Assembly (NCBI RefSeq): GCF_002836415.1
Contig: NZ_PJBP01000178.1
Coordinates: 1-64,000, forward strand
Source: Psychromonas sp. MB-3u-54
Lineage (GTDB): Bacteria > Pseudomonadota > Gammaproteobacteria > Enterobacterales > Psychromonadaceae
DNA: 64,000 bases
Direction: 5' to 3'
Below, in pieces: positions 34,970 to 45,816 of this stretch (positions are counted from its first letter, which is position 1; every line of letters begins with the position of its first letter). Under the pieces are notes generated by a model. That model was not told where the DNA came from. It searched no databases and worked only from the letters and a program-made list of their open reading frames with translations. The position numbers were made by a program, and so were the translations under genes.

Positions 34970-35095
34970 CCCGCAGCTCGCAGCCCGCAGCTCGCAGCTC
35001 GCAGCTCGCAGCTCGCAGCCCGCAGCCCGCAGCTCGCAGCCCGCAGCCCGCAGCTCGCAGCCCGCAGCTCGCAGCCCGCAGCCCGCAGCTCGCAG
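34970..35095. repeat. 7-nt tandem array, 18 units
   Basis: Eighteen perfect units of C(C/T)CGCAG. Only the second base varies, in the order C T C T T T T C C T C C T C T C C T. It begins 33 bases after the selU stop and ends about 110 bases before the DAHP synthase start, and is flanked by related degenerate text (GGCTTTCGGCTCGTAG and CTCGTCG). It is locally GC-rich in an AT-rich genome and leaves a frame open by chance; no gene is called. Confidence 0.96.
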
Positions 35096-35203
35096 CTCGT
35101 CGCTTTCAGCTTTTAATCATTTCAGCGGGTTAATCGCATGATCTATTTTACCGCTATGCTATGATACTTTTATTCATAAAATGTCAGCAACAAGAGAATC
35201 ACT

Positions 35204-36265
35204 ATGCCTCAAAATGAAAATATTTATATAGAATCAGAAACAGTGTTAATCACTCCTGCAGAATTAAAAAATTTAGTGCCGGCTTCGGAAGATGTTTATC
35301 AATTTATCGCAGAAGCTCGACAAACAGTGTCGAATATTGTGCATAAGAAAGATCCGCGTTTTTTGGTGATTTGCGGACCTTGTTCTATCCATGATATTGA
35401 TGCCGCTAAAGATTATGCGACACGCCTAAAATCCTTACATGAGGAATATAAGGATACGCTTTATATTGTCATGAGAGTTTATTTTGAAAAACCCCGTACC
35501 ACAGTAGGTTGGAAAGGGTTAATTAATGACCCTTATATGGATGATTCATTCGAAATTGAAACCGGATTAAAGCAAGCTCGCGAACTACTGCTATGGATTT
35601 CTGAATTAGGTTTACCTATTGCAACGGAAGCGCTTGATCCTATCAGCCCGCAATATTTAGGCGATCTGTTTAGTTGGTCTGCGATTGGCGCGCGTACTAC
35701 TGAGTCACAAACTCACCGCGAAATGGCCAGTGGTTTATCAATGCCGGTTGGTTTCAAAAATGGCACCGACGGCAGTTTATCTACCGCTGTCAACGCGATG
35801 AAATCTGCGTCTTCTCCACATCGTTTTATGGGTATTAACCAGTTAGGCCAAAGTGCATTACTGCAGACCTCGGGTAATAGAGATGGCCATGTTATTTTAC
35901 GTGGCGGTGGTGGTAAGCCGAACTATGACTCCGTCAATGTTACATTGGCAGAGCAGGCACTTAAAAAAGCCAATGTAGAAGAAGTATTGATTGTCGACTG
36001 CAGTCATGAAAATTCAAATAAAAATCATGCCCTGCAGCCTTTAGTGGCAAAAGATGTATTCCATCAGGTGACAGAAGGCAATAAATCCATCGTAGGTATT
36101 ATGCTGGAAAGTAATATTAATGAAGGCAATCAGGCGGTAAAATTACCTAAAGCGTCTCTTAAATATGGTGTGTCAGTCACTGATGCCTGTATTGATTGGG
36201 AAACAACGAGTCAACTTCTTTCTGAAGCTGTCAATATATTAAAAGATACTTTAAAAACAAGATAA
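35204..36265 (+). CDS. aroF: 3-deoxy-7-phosphoheptulonate (DAHP) synthase, class I
   Basis: 353 residues. The enzyme condenses phosphoenolpyruvate and erythrose 4-phosphate, the first step to aromatic amino acids. Type I-alpha motifs are present: FLVICGPCSIHD, MRVYFEKPRTTVGWKGL, ATEALDPISPQYLGDL, GARTTESQTHREM, GFKNGTDG and VDCSHENSNK. The name aroF (tyrosine-sensitive form) is chosen because it is ten bases upstream of tyrA, as in enteric bacteria; inhibition type is not readable with certainty. AAGAGAATC precedes the ATG. No TyrR box was recognised upstream. Confidence 0.93.
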   Translation: MPQNENIYIESETVLITPAELKNLVPASEDVYQFIAEARQTVSNIVHKKDPRFLVICGPCSIHDIDAAKDYATRLKSLHEEYKDTLYIVMRVYFEKPRTTVGWKGLINDPYMDDSFEIETGLKQARELLLWISELGLPIATEALDPISPQYLGDLFSWSAIGARTTESQTHREMASGLSMPVGFKNGTDGSLSTAVNAMKSASSPHRFMGINQLGQSALLQTSGNRDGHVILRGGGGKPNYDSVNVTLAEQALKKANVEEVLIVDCSHENSNKNHALQPLVAKDVFHQVTEGNKSIVGIMLESNINEGNQAVKLPKASLKYGVSVTDACIDWETTSQLLSEAVNILKDTLKTR

Positions 36266-36274
36266 GAAGGATTT

Positions 36275-37402
36275 ATGCCTTTAAGTAAATTACGAGATCA
36301 AATTGATGCAGTTGATCAGCAGATAATTGACCTGCTTGCTGAACGTCTTCGTCTGGTGGGTGAAGTTGGTGAAGTTAAAGCCAAGCATGGTTTACCTATT
36401 TATGTTCCTGAGCGTGAAGCGGCTATGCTGGCTAAACGCCGCGAGGAAGCATCATCTAAAGGCGTGCCGGCCAATCTAATCGAAGATATCCTGCGCCGTA
36501 CGATGCGCGAATCCTATGCCAGTGAAAATGATACTGGCTTTAAAACTGTTAATCCAAAGATGAAAAGAATTGTTATCATTGGCGGGAACGGCTTATTAGG
36601 TCAGCGTTTTGTGGAAATGTTTAAGTTATCGGGCTATGAGGTTGATATTCTAGGACGTGCTAACTGGGACAAGGCCGAAGAGATATGCAGTCATGCAGGT
36701 CTGGTTATTGTCGGTTCGCCAATTGATGTCACTGTCTCAGTTATCGAGCAACTTAGTTATCTTCCCGATGATTGTATTCTAGCGGATATTACCAGCGTAA
36801 AAGATGAGCCGCTGCAGGCAATGCTGAAGGTGCATAAAGGCCCTGTTGTTGGTTTACATCCTATGTTTGGTCCTGATATTACCAGTTTCGCCAAGCAGGT
36901 TGTTGTTTACTGTGATGGTCGGGGTGAAGAGAAGTACCAGTGGTTAATCGAACAGATGAAAATCTGGGGCGCGCATCTTTATAATGTTGACTCGACAGTT
37001 CACGATGAGTCGATGACCCTGATTCAAGCATTACGACACTTTACGAGTTTTGTCTACGGAAGCCATTTAAAAGAAGTGGATGCTGATTTAAAACAGTTGT
37101 TAGATTTAAGCTCCCCAATTTATCGTTTGGAGCTGGCAATGGTCGGACGCCTGTTTGCGCAGGATCCCGCTTTATATGCCGATATTATTCTTTCACAAAA
37201 AAATAATCTGGTGATGATCAAACGTTATCATCAGCATTTTGCCGAGGCGATTGAGTTACTTGAAAATGCGGATCGAGAGCAGTTTATTAAACGTTTTCAA
37301 TCGGTAACTGAATGGATGGGGGATTATTCTTCTTTATTCCTTGATGAAAGTCGCTCGCTGCTGCAGCAGGCTCATGATAATCGCCATTACGAAGATAAAT
37401 AA
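36275..37402 (+). CDS. tyrA: Chorismate mutase / prephenate dehydrogenase (T-protein)
   Basis: 375 residues. The N-terminal AroQ chorismate mutase (about 1-90; [20 protein letters not shown]) is fused to a prephenate dehydrogenase whose NAD motif is [14 protein letters not shown] (about 99-112). Active-site text includes [12 protein letters not shown] and GLHPMFGPD. Together they convert chorismate to 4-hydroxyphenylpyruvate for tyrosine. AAGAAGG lies before the ATG, ten bases after the DAHP synthase stop, so aroF-tyrA form an operon. Length is as in E. coli TyrA. A bidirectional terminator follows. Confidence 0.96.
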   Translation: MPLSKLRDQIDAVDQQIIDLLAERLRLVGEVGEVKAKHGLPIYVPEREAAMLAKRREEASSKGVPANLIEDILRRTMRESYASENDTGFKTVNPKMKRIVIIGGNGLLGQRFVEMFKLSGYEVDILGRANWDKAEEICSHAGLVIVGSPIDVTVSVIEQLSYLPDDCILADITSVKDEPLQAMLKVHKGPVVGLHPMFGPDITSFAKQVVVYCDGRGEEKYQWLIEQMKIWGAHLYNVDSTVHDESMTLIQALRHFTSFVYGSHLKEVDADLKQLLDLSSPIYRLELAMVGRLFAQDPALYADIILSQKNNLVMIKRYHQHFAEAIELLENADREQFIKRFQSVTEWMGDYSSLFLDESRSLLQQAHDNRHYEDK

Positions 37403-37431
37403 AGAACAATTAAGCACTTTTTTCAGGCAAT

Positions 37432-37461
37432 AAAAAAGGAGGTTTTTAACCTCCTTTTTTA
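37432..37461. terminator. Bidirectional terminator between tyrA and raiA
   Basis: AAAAAAGGAGG and CCTCCTTTTTT pair around TTTTTAA. The two genes are convergent, so the hairpin serves both ends. Confidence 0.92.
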
Positions 37462-37486
37462 TTTACTTATTTGTTTTGTATCAGTT

Positions 37487-37897
37487 TTATGCTGCGAATT
37501 CTTTATTTAATTTTATTTCAGCATCTGATTCAATTTCAATCTCAGGCTCTTCAATCGCTTCGCCTGAAATCTCTCCTGTTCGGCACATATCTTTACCGTT
37601 ATTTTTGGCGCGACTCGCTTCAGATTTATGGAGATATTTAGTTAACTGACGTTCTAATTTTTGAAATAATTGTCCGATTGCGACATACAGATCATCATTC
37701 TGTGCATGTGCAAAAATTTTATCATTAGGAACGTTAATTGTAGCTTCTATTTTTACGCCTTTAGGCTCTTTGGTGATAATGACGTGGGGAGTGATAAGGG
37801 GAATTTGTAGCTTTTCTAATTTTTCGAATCTTTCCTCTACTTTGGTGCGCATTGTATCAGTGATAGTAATTTGTTTACTTGTGATTTCAATTCTCAT
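37487..37897 (-). CDS. raiA: Ribosome-associated inhibitor RaiA (YfiA, HPF family)
   Basis: 136 residues. The HPF fold covers about residues 1-95 (MRIEITSKQITITDTMRTKV to ERQLTKYLHKSEASRAKN) and an acidic tail of 40 residues follows. RaiA binds 30S/70S ribosomes under stress and stops translation. The ATG at 37897 follows AGAGGTG by six bases; the frame could start nine bases earlier without support. Convergent position next to tyrA matches the enteric raiA-pheA-tyrA-aroF neighbourhood, which supports this as raiA and the gene at 6579 as the extra paralogue. Confidence 0.92.
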   Translation of the reverse strand: MRIEITSKQITITDTMRTKVEERFEKLEKLQIPLITPHVIITKEPKGVKIEATINVPNDKIFAHAQNDDLYVAIGQLFQKLERQLTKYLHKSEASRAKNNGKDMCRTGEISGEAIEEPEIEIESDAEIKLNKEFAA

Positions 37898-37906
37898 ATA
37901 AGACAC

Positions 37907-38214
37907 CTCTTGGTTGTACGTTTATTGCATTTGTAAATAGATTATTCTTTTTTACCAATTTTAAAAGCGATCTCTGTCACAATTTTCTGGCTTGTACTGG
38001 TAATGAAATTATTATTTGACCTAGGTTTGTTTTCTTAAAATAAAAATAATCATTGCTTGTTGTGCTGAAAAACTTAGGGCATCCTTGAACAGATAACCTC
38101 ATTACTTTTACTTCTTACTTTTCTTTTTCTTTTTTAATTTAAATGTTTTTTTAATTTTTTCTTTTGCTATCTTTGTTTCCATTACTCCTCTTATTTAACA
38201 GCTGAATCTATTAT
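37907..38214. promoter_or_regulatory. Region between raiA and the yej operon
   Basis: About 310 bases between divergent genes. From 38100 to 38190 the plus strand is almost only pyrimidine (TTACTTTTACTTCTTACTTT and similar). No clear ribosome binding site precedes the yejA ATG. Promoters for both directions are expected but were not pinned down. Confidence 0.35.
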
Positions 38215-40035
38215 ATGTTTCCACTCTCACTCTTTAAGCTTACACGTATTTTGCTCTTTTGCTATTTAAGCAGTAGTTCTTTGTTATTTGCCGGTGCCTG
38301 GCAGCATGGGCTGAGCATGTATGGAGACTTTAAATATGCGCCAAATTTTACCCATTTTCAATATGTAAATCCAAATTCACCTAAGGGAGGCGTTTTCAGA
38401 CAAGCCGCTATTGGTAGTTTTGACTCCCTAAATCCGTTTATTGTTAAAGGCAATGCAGCCAGTGGAATCAGTATGATTTATGATACTTTACTGGCGCAAT
38501 CAAAAGATGAACCCTTTAGCAGTTATGGATTGATTGCGGAAAAAGTCAAAGTGGCGAGCGACTTTACTTCGGTCAGTTTTATGCTCAATAAAAATGCCCG
38601 ATTTCACGATGGTAAAAGTATTCTAGCCAGTGATGTTAAGTTCAGTTTTGAATTGTTAGTTGAAAAAGGGGCGCCGCATTATCGCTCCTATTATTCCGGA
38701 GTGAAGGAGGTGGTGGTCGATAATGATCAGCAGGTCACTTTTTACTTTAAAGAAATTGGTAATCGCGAATTGTCTTTAATCATCGGTCAGCTGCCCATTT
38801 TACCTGAACATTTTTGGGCGGATAAGGATTTTGCCACAAGCAGCTTAACCATTCCGCTCGGTTCAGGTCCCTATCAAGTGGATAGTTTTGATGCTTCAAA
38901 AAGAATCACTTACAAAAGAGTTAAAGATTATTGGGCAAAAGATTTGGCCGTTAATAAAGGCCAGCATAATTTTGACAGTATGATCATTGATTATTATCGC
39001 GATGATAGTGTTGCCTTTGAAGCATTTAAATCGGGTAATTTTGATTACCGTCTGGAAAGTTCAGCAAAGCGTTGGGCAACGGGTTATGTCGGTGATAACT
39101 TTGAAACAGGCGCAATTATCAGCCGTAAAATTGCCGATAAAAATCCGCAGGGGATGCAGGGTTTCTGGTTTAATTTGCGCAAAGAAAAATTTAAAGATGT
39201 TAATGTGCGTCAGGCGATCGCTTTGTTATTTGATTTTGAGTGGGCCAATAAAACCCTTTTTTACGGCGCTTACTCGCGTATTAACAGCTTTTATTCCGGC
39301 TCTGAATTATCCACCCAAGAAAATATTTCTGCCGCTGAACGTGCGGTTTTACTGCCCTATAAAGATCAGCTCTCAAAGGCTGTTTTTGCCCCTATCAAAT
39401 TCCCGGAAAGCAGTGCCGACGGCAATATTCGAGCGCGGCTGAGAAAATCCGTTGAGTTACTTAAACTTGCCGGATACCAGTTAAAAGACAGTAAAATGCA
39501 GGATAAGAATGGCCGGCAATTAAGCTTTGAGTTTTTACTTTACAGCAAGGATTTTGAACGTGTGGTTCATCCATTTCGCCGTAATTTACAGCGTATAGGT
39601 ATAAAAACCTCGCTACGACTGGTTGATGTTTCCCAGTACATTAACCGCTTAAATAATTTTGATTTTGACTTAGTATCATTGCGCAAAGGGCAATCAATCT
39701 CGCCGGGTAATGAGCAATCGGGTCATTGGGGCTGCGATAGTATGATGGAGCCCGGAACCGCCAATTGGTCCGGGGTTTGTCATCCGGTCATTGATCAGTT
39801 GGTCAGTAAATTAATTATGGCCGATACACGCAAAGATCTGGTGCAGACAACCAAAGCCTTAGACCGTGTTTTGCTCAGCCAGCATTTTGTTATTCCCCAG
39901 TGGTATCTGCCCGCCTATCGAATTGCCTATTGGAATAAATTTTCTCATCCAAATATTGCGCCACTATATGATTTGGGTTTATCCACCTGGTGGTCAACTC
40001 AGGCAGAAAACACTAAGGAGGAAATACAAGAATGA
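38215..40035 (+). CDS. yejA: Peptide ABC transporter substrate-binding protein YejA
   Basis: 606 residues of the SBP_bac_5 family. A signal peptide ([20 protein letters not shown]) leads to [20 protein letters not shown], the YejA N-terminus, and [20 protein letters not shown] is a family signature. It captures peptides, including microcin C-like compounds in relatives, in the periplasm and hands them to YejBEF. The stop overlaps the yejB start (ATGA), so the operon is translationally coupled. Assignment rests on the four-gene order and sequence. Confidence 0.93.
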   Translation: MFPLSLFKLTRILLFCYLSSSSLLFAGAWQHGLSMYGDFKYAPNFTHFQYVNPNSPKGGVFRQAAIGSFDSLNPFIVKGNAASGISMIYDTLLAQSKDEPFSSYGLIAEKVKVASDFTSVSFMLNKNARFHDGKSILASDVKFSFELLVEKGAPHYRSYYSGVKEVVVDNDQQVTFYFKEIGNRELSLIIGQLPILPEHFWADKDFATSSLTIPLGSGPYQVDSFDASKRITYKRVKDYWAKDLAVNKGQHNFDSMIIDYYRDDSVAFEAFKSGNFDYRLESSAKRWATGYVGDNFETGAIISRKIADKNPQGMQGFWFNLRKEKFKDVNVRQAIALLFDFEWANKTLFYGAYSRINSFYSGSELSTQENISAAERAVLLPYKDQLSKAVFAPIKFPESSADGNIRARLRKSVELLKLAGYQLKDSKMQDKNGRQLSFEFLLYSKDFERVVHPFRRNLQRIGIKTSLRLVDVSQYINRLNNFDFDLVSLRKGQSISPGNEQSGHWGCDSMMEPGTANWSGVCHPVIDQLVSKLIMADTRKDLVQTTKALDRVLLSQHFVIPQWYLPAYRIAYWNKFSHPNIAPLYDLGLSTWWSTQAENTKEEIQE

Positions 40036-41108
40036 ATTATTATATTTTAAGGCGTTTATTACTTATTATTCCGACCCTGCTCGGCATTATGACCATTAAT
40101 TTTTTTATTGTACAGATTGCCCCCGGCGGTCCGGTTGAACAGGCAATTGCACAATATCAGGGCATAGGCGATGCGAATACAACGCGCGTCGCATCGGGCA
40201 CTAACAGTGAAATAAAACAGGGCGGTGAAAGTAAATACCGCGGTTCCCGAGGGGTGGATCCTGAATATATTAAAGCACTTGAAAAACTCTATGGTTTTGA
40301 TAAACCTATTATCGATCGTTACTTTTCAATGTTATGGCGTTATATAAAATTTGATTTCGGCGAAAGCTTTTATCGCAATGAAAAAGTCACCGATTTAATT
40401 ATTTCAAAAATGCCCGTTTCAATTTCATTGGGGCTTTGGACAACGCTGCTCGTGTATTTAATTTCTATCCCTCTAGGGATTAAAAAAGCTACCTCGCATG
40501 GCCATTCTTTTGATATCTGGACCAGTACTATTGTGACCGTCGCCTATGCGCTGCCGAGCTTTATTGTTGCTATTATGCTGATTGTTCTCTTTGCGGGGGG
40601 GTCCTATTATGACTGGTTTCCGTTGCGCGGATTAACCTCGGATAATTTTTCGGAGTTGAGCTTGATGGCGCAAATTAAAGATTATTTCTGGCACCTGACT
40701 CTGCCTGTTTTTGCCTCTGTATTAGGCAGTTTTGCAACCCTGACTATGCTCACCAAGAACTCTTTCCTTGATGAAATTCATAAACAATATGTGGTTACTG
40801 CGCGCGCTAAGGGCTGCTCGGATAAGCGAATTTTGTACGGTCACGTGTTTAGAAATGCCATGTTATTAGTCTTGGCAGGTTTACCCGCGGCACTGATTGG
40901 TATTTTTTTTACAGGCTCGATGTTAATTGAAGTTATTTTTTCTTTAGATGGCTTAGGTCTATTAAGCTTTGAATCCGTTATCAACCGTGATTATCCGGTA
41001 ATTTTTGCCTCGCTCTACATGTTTACTATAGTGGGGCTGGTGTTAAAACTGATCAGTGATATCACTTATACTCTGATTGATCCGCGCATCACTTTTGAGG
41101 GGCGTTAA
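40032..41108 (+). CDS. yejB: Peptide ABC transporter permease YejB
   Basis: 358 residues, first of the two permeases. The N-terminal helix [20 protein letters not shown] and the DppB-like fold with six helices are clear; the ATPase-coupling EAA loop is [20 protein letters not shown]. It carries the long periplasmic insertion after the first helix that is usual for YejB. Start and stop overlap or abut the neighbours. Located in the inner membrane. Confidence 0.94.
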   Translation: MNYYILRRLLLIIPTLLGIMTINFFIVQIAPGGPVEQAIAQYQGIGDANTTRVASGTNSEIKQGGESKYRGSRGVDPEYIKALEKLYGFDKPIIDRYFSMLWRYIKFDFGESFYRNEKVTDLIISKMPVSISLGLWTTLLVYLISIPLGIKKATSHGHSFDIWTSTIVTVAYALPSFIVAIMLIVLFAGGSYYDWFPLRGLTSDNFSELSLMAQIKDYFWHLTLPVFASVLGSFATLTMLTKNSFLDEIHKQYVVTARAKGCSDKRILYGHVFRNAMLLVLAGLPAALIGIFFTGSMLIEVIFSLDGLGLLSFESVINRDYPVIFASLYMFTIVGLVLKLISDITYTLIDPRITFEGR

Positions 41109-41109
41109 T

Positions 41110-42159
41110 ATGTCATTATTAAACACATGGCAAGAGATGCGCCGCAATCCGGTTAATGCGGACCGCTGGTTACAGTTTAAAAATAATAAACGTGGTTACT
41201 GGTCGCTGTGGATCTTTTTAATCTTATTTTCAGCCAGTTTACTGGGTGAACTGTGGATAAATGACAAACCTATTATGGTTTCCTATCAGCAGCATTGGTA
41301 TTTCCCCCTTGTTGAGGATATTCCTGAGAATCAACTCGGGGGGGATTTTGATATTACCACGGATTTTAGTGACCCTTATATGGTGACGCAAATTCGCAAA
41401 GCAGGCTGGATCATCTGGCCGCTTATCCCATTTTATTTTGACAGTATTAATTTTGAGTTAACCGAGCCTGCACCCTCGCCACCCAGCGATATTAACTATC
41501 TGGGAACCGATGATCAGGGCCGGGATGTGTTAGCGCGTTTGGTTTATGGATTTCGAATCTCTGTTGTATTTGCGTTGGCGTTAACCTTAGTCAGTTCAGT
41601 GATTGGTATTATTGTGGGTGCTGTTCAAGGCTATTACGGCGGGCGAATAGATCTTTTCGGGCAGCGTTTTTTAGAAATTTGGGAAGGCCTGCCGATGTTA
41701 TTTATGCTGATTATTTTAGCCAGTTTTGTGGAGCCCACTTTTCTGTGGTTATTAGGCTTAATGATTCTTTTTAGCTGGCCAAGTTTAGTGGGGGTGGTGC
41801 GTGCGGAGTTTTTACGCGGACGCCATTTAGAATATGTAAAAGCCGCCCGTGCTTTGGGGGTTGGCGATAAAAAAATTATGTTTAAACATATTTTGCCCAA
41901 TGCCATGATTGCAACCTTAACTTTTATGCCCTATCTGTTTACCGGAGCTTTAACCACGTTAACCTCCTTGGATTTTCTCGGTTTTGGTTTACCCCTTGGT
42001 TCTGCATCCTTAGGCGAGATGGTCGCACAGGGTAAAGACAACCTGCATGCCCCCTGGCTTGCTATTACTGCGTTTATTTCATTATCCACTATTTTGGTAT
42101 TATTGGTTTTTATCGGAGAAGCGACGCGTGATGCATTTGATCCAAGGAGATCCTTGTGA
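41110..42159 (+). CDS. yejE: Peptide ABC transporter permease YejE
   Basis: 349 residues, the DppC-like partner of YejB. The N-terminal NPVNADRWLQFKNNKRGYWS precedes the first helix; the EAA loop is LEYVKAARALGVGDKKIMFK. The ATG at 41110 begins one base after the yejB stop and is preferred over an in-frame ATG at 41077 inside yejB. Its stop overlaps the GTG start of yejF. Confidence 0.94.
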   Translation: MSLLNTWQEMRRNPVNADRWLQFKNNKRGYWSLWIFLILFSASLLGELWINDKPIMVSYQQHWYFPLVEDIPENQLGGDFDITTDFSDPYMVTQIRKAGWIIWPLIPFYFDSINFELTEPAPSPPSDINYLGTDDQGRDVLARLVYGFRISVVFALALTLVSSVIGIIVGAVQGYYGGRIDLFGQRFLEIWEGLPMLFMLIILASFVEPTFLWLLGLMILFSWPSLVGVVRAEFLRGRHLEYVKAARALGVGDKKIMFKHILPNAMIATLTFMPYLFTGALTTLTSLDFLGFGLPLGSASLGEMVAQGKDNLHAPWLAITAFISLSTILVLLVFIGEATRDAFDPRRSL

Positions 42160-43748
42160 GTAGCAAAAATGAATTATTAAAAATAGAAAATCTGGCGGTC
42201 AGTTTTGGCGATAAAAAGGTTGTCAGCGGAGTAAGTTTTAGCCTTGATAAAGGGCAAACACTCGCCATAGTGGGTGAAAGTGGTGCGGGTAAATCTCTGC
42301 TTGCCTTATCTATTCTGCAGTTATTACCCTATCCCCATGCACACCACCCTGCAGGTCAAATCTACATAGATGGTTTGCAGTTAGTGGGAAAAGAGACGGC
42401 AGTATTAGAAACGATTCGCGGTAATAAAGTAGGCATGATTTTCCAGGAGCCGATGACCTCACTCAACCCTTTGCATACGGTGCAAAAGCAGATTGCTGAA
42501 ACCCTGCTGATCCATAAAGGATTAACAGGTAAGGCATCCACTGCGCGTATTATTGAGTTATTAGATTTGGTGGGCATTGAAGCACCGGAAACACGCTTAG
42601 CTTCTTATCCGCATGAATTATCCGGTGGGCAACGTCAACGTGTGATGATCGCCATGGCGCTCGCTAACGATCCGGAACTGCTGATTGCCGATGAGCCGAC
42701 TACTGCCCTTGATGTGACTATTCAAAGGCAAATTTTGGATCTGTTAAAATCATTACAAAAACGTCTTAATATGGCGGTCTTAATTATTACCCATGATCTC
42801 CATGTAGTTAAGCATATTGCCGATTCAGTGTTAGTGATGCACGATGGTAAAAGCATAGAATACAGCAGTAAAAATGATCTTTTTTCAAACCCCAAGCACG
42901 CCTATACCAAACTTTTATTGAATGCGGAACCTAGTGGCGAAATGACGGAATTAATTTCTCCCGAACTTATTTTAAGCGCGAATAATATCAATGTGAGCTA
43001 CCCGTTAAAGAAAAATTTTTGGGGAAAAACCACCCGCAGTCTGCAAGCCGTTAAAAATGTCAGTTTACAGATTCATCAGGGTGAAACTGTGGCTATTGTG
43101 GGGGAAAGCGGCTCAGGGAAAAGTACCTTAGCGCAGGCGATATTGCAGCTCAATAAAAGTACCGGAGATGTTGTTTATTTGGGGAAAAAAATAAATGCTA
43201 TTAAACATAACGAGTTACAAAGATTAAGGAAAAAATTACAGATAGTTTTTCAGGATCCCTTTGCCAGCTTAAGTCCGCGTATGTCTGTTCGCGATATTAT
43301 TGCCGAAGGACTGCAGGTTCATCAACAAACAAAACCATTATCCGCTAAAGAAATTGATCTTCAAGTTGAGCAGGTTTTACAACGGGTTGGTCTGGAAAAA
43401 GACAGCGGGTTGCGTTACCCCCATGAGTTTTCCGGGGGGCAGCGTCAGCGAATTTCAATTGCGCGGGCCTTAATCCTAAAACCGCAGTTAATTGTATTAG
43501 ACGAGCCAACGTCAGCGTTAGATCGCAGTATTCAGAAACAGATATTAGCATTGTTAATATCACTGCAGAAAGAACTCGGCTTGAGCTATCTTTTTATCAG
43601 CCATGATTTGTCCGTGGTTCGCGCTATTAGCCACCGTGTATTGGTGATGCACAATGGCGAAATTATTGAACAGGGAAGCTGCAAAAAAATATTTTCACAG
43701 CCAAACCATGAGTACACAAAAATACTATTATTATCCTCGGTTTTGTGA
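42156..43748 (+). CDS. yejF: Peptide ABC transporter ATPase YejF (dual domain)
   Basis: 530 residues with two fused ABC ATPase domains. First: Walker A GESGAGKS, signature LSGGQRQR, Walker B LLIADEPTTALD. Second: GESGSGKS, FSGGQRQR, LIVLDEPTSALD. Both halves look catalytically intact. It powers uptake by YejABE. The GTG start follows AAGGAG and overlaps the yejE stop. The next gene, slt, begins 38 bases on, so it may share the transcript. Confidence 0.95.
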   Translation: MSSKNELLKIENLAVSFGDKKVVSGVSFSLDKGQTLAIVGESGAGKSLLALSILQLLPYPHAHHPAGQIYIDGLQLVGKETAVLETIRGNKVGMIFQEPMTSLNPLHTVQKQIAETLLIHKGLTGKASTARIIELLDLVGIEAPETRLASYPHELSGGQRQRVMIAMALANDPELLIADEPTTALDVTIQRQILDLLKSLQKRLNMAVLIITHDLHVVKHIADSVLVMHDGKSIEYSSKNDLFSNPKHAYTKLLLNAEPSGEMTELISPELILSANNINVSYPLKKNFWGKTTRSLQAVKNVSLQIHQGETVAIVGESGSGKSTLAQAILQLNKSTGDVVYLGKKINAIKHNELQRLRKKLQIVFQDPFASLSPRMSVRDIIAEGLQVHQQTKPLSAKEIDLQVEQVLQRVGLEKDSGLRYPHEFSGGQRQRISIARALILKPQLIVLDEPTSALDRSIQKQILALLISLQKELGLSYLFISHDLSVVRAISHRVLVMHNGEIIEQGSCKKIFSQPNHEYTKILLLSSVL

Positions 43749-43786
43749 TGATATGAGAGACTAATTAACCTTTTGGGAGAGCCTTG

Positions 43787-45700
43787 GTGAATAAATTATT
43801 ACTACTGTGTTGCGGTTTTTTCTCTATGACAAGTTTTGTCTCTGCCTATAATCTCGAGGAGCAAAGAGAACTCTACTCACAGGTTATTGTTTTACAAGAA
43901 CAAGGCGAGTGGGAGCGAGCACAAAAAAAGGTGGCATTAATCCCCGAGTATCCATTAACTTACCTGCTTGAATTTCAGAGTATTAAGGCACATTTTGCTG
44001 TTAATAACGCAGCAGTGGTGCAGTCCTTTATTAACAATAACCCGAAACGTAGCCTTTCCTTAGATTTAGAAAGAGATTATTTACGCTTTTTAGCAAAAAA
44101 TCATGCCTGGAAGGAATTTTTGAATTTTTATCCGCAATTACCTAATAGTAGTGATCTTAAATGTAATTACTTCCAGGCAAAAATAAGTCAGGGTAAGACG
44201 AAAGAAATTTGGCCTGAATTTAAAAAAACCTGGTTAACGGGAAGCTCTTTAGCGCCGGCCTGTGACAGTGTTATCGCGGTTTACCGTGATAATAACTCCC
44301 TTTCAGAAACGTTGGTTTGGCAGCGTTTTAGCTTAGCTTATCAGCGTCATTCCCCTGCTTTAATGCGTTATTTAATTACCTGGATGGAAGGGGATAACAG
44401 GAGCCTCGCAACTCAGTTATATGGGTTATATAAAAATCCAAAGGGCTTGCTGAGCAGCGAATTATTTAAAAGCAGAGAACAGGACAGCTTTGTATTTTTA
44501 CAAACGAGTATTAAACGCTTAGCGCGAGTCGATCTGGATGCCGCTATGGATCTGTTTAACATTTATGAGAAAAAAATTCCTTTTACGGCTTTCGAAAGTC
44601 AGGCATTAAAAAAATATTTTGCATTACGGGTCCTATTGTATGATGAGGAGGGGCAGCTGCCATGGTTAGATAAAGCGCTTGCCTCTTTGAATGATGACGG
44701 ATTGTTTGAGCTGCGACTTCGTTATGCAATAAAATTGGATAACTGGAAAGATATTGAATATTGGTTAAACGCTTTGCCACAAAGATTACAAAAAAAAGAC
44801 AAATGGATATATTGGCAAGCGCGTGTATTAGAAAACAAACAACAGCAGACACAAGCCGATAAACTCTATCTTAAGATTGCCGGGCAAAGACGTTATTATA
44901 GTTTTCTGGCGGCTCAAAAGTTGGGGCTTGATTATCAGCTAAATGCTAAATTAGTCAGTGAAAAGAGTAACAGCTTAAAGATGATGAAAGCGGATCTTGC
45001 TCATATTGGAGAATTAGTCTTCCAAAAACGTAATGCACTTTTAAAGCGAGAATGGCATGCATTATTAAATAACAACGATACAAACACTCAGCTGCAGCTA
45101 GGCTTGTACGCATATCAAAAGGATTGGGCACATCTGTCGGTGATGGCCAGTATTAACAGTAAGAGTTGGGATGCGTTGAATATACGTTTTCCCGAAGTAA
45201 AACCGAGCTTATTTGCAAATACGGCGAATCAATACCAGCTGGAGCCAACCTATATTTATGCTCTGGCTCGTCAGGAGAGTGCTTTTGACGAGTACGCGAA
45301 ATCTCGAGTGGGTGCCAGTGGTTATATGCAGCTGATGCCGGCGACAGCAAAAGAAACGGCGCAAATGATCGGGATGAAAGATTATAACGATCAGGCGCAG
45401 TTAACTGAAGGGGCTATTAATGTGCAGTTAGGCACAGCTTATTTTGAGATGTTATTAAAACGTTATAGCGGTAATCGAATCCTTGCTACAGCGGCTTATA
45501 ATGCGGGTCCTCATCGCGTTGATAGCTGGAAAGGTAAAGCTGGGCAAAGCTTGGAGATGGATAGTTGGATTGAAACCATTCCCTATAAAGAAACGCGTAA
45601 CTATGTGAAAAATGTATTAGCTTATAATGTTATCTACCAGCACATTTTAGATAAATCGCGAGAATTTTTTAATAAAAAAGAGCTCAATACGCGTTATTAG
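43787..45700 (+). CDS. slt: Soluble lytic murein transglycosylase Slt70
   Basis: 637 residues. A signal peptide (LLLLCCGFFSMTSFVSA) precedes the helical U/L superhelix (about 20-450). The C-terminal lysozyme-like domain has the catalytic Glu in LARQESAFD and the motifs GASGYMQLMPATAKE and ILATAAYNAGPHRVD. It cleaves glycan strands of peptidoglycan with 1,6-anhydro ends in the periplasm. GTG at 43787 is chosen because GGGAGA lies six bases upstream; a TTG one codon earlier is also possible. Products feed peptide recycling, which fits its position beside a peptide importer. Confidence 0.93.
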   Translation: MNKLLLLCCGFFSMTSFVSAYNLEEQRELYSQVIVLQEQGEWERAQKKVALIPEYPLTYLLEFQSIKAHFAVNNAAVVQSFINNNPKRSLSLDLERDYLRFLAKNHAWKEFLNFYPQLPNSSDLKCNYFQAKISQGKTKEIWPEFKKTWLTGSSLAPACDSVIAVYRDNNSLSETLVWQRFSLAYQRHSPALMRYLITWMEGDNRSLATQLYGLYKNPKGLLSSELFKSREQDSFVFLQTSIKRLARVDLDAAMDLFNIYEKKIPFTAFESQALKKYFALRVLLYDEEGQLPWLDKALASLNDDGLFELRLRYAIKLDNWKDIEYWLNALPQRLQKKDKWIYWQARVLENKQQQTQADKLYLKIAGQRRYYSFLAAQKLGLDYQLNAKLVSEKSNSLKMMKADLAHIGELVFQKRNALLKREWHALLNNNDTNTQLQLGLYAYQKDWAHLSVMASINSKSWDALNIRFPEVKPSLFANTANQYQLEPTYIYALARQESAFDEYAKSRVGASGYMQLMPATAKETAQMIGMKDYNDQAQLTEGAINVQLGTAYFEMLLKRYSGNRILATAAYNAGPHRVDSWKGKAGQSLEMDSWIETIPYKETRNYVKNVLAYNVIYQHILDKSREFFNKKELNTRY

Positions 45701-45779
45701 TTCATAAGAAAAGAAAGGTTTAATATTGTCTACTATGCTTATCCGTTAATAACTCTTTAACAATCTTGCCGGTCGATCA

Positions 45780-45816
45780 TAATCCCTGATTTTGTAAAAA
45801 ATTGGGGATTTTTTTA
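45780..45816. terminator. Bidirectional terminator between slt and the pilin gene
   Basis: AATCCC and GGGATT pair around an AT-rich loop and are followed by T7. It lies between two convergent genes, ending at the pilin stop. Confidence 0.7.

Noticed and set aside
34944-35141. 65-codon open frame across the 7-nt array
   Set aside because: It is open only because the repeat has no stop; the product is a Ser-Ala-Arg repeat with no family.
35100-35203. TyrR box upstream of aroF-tyrA
   Set aside because: No TGTAAA-N6-TTTACA-like sequence is present.
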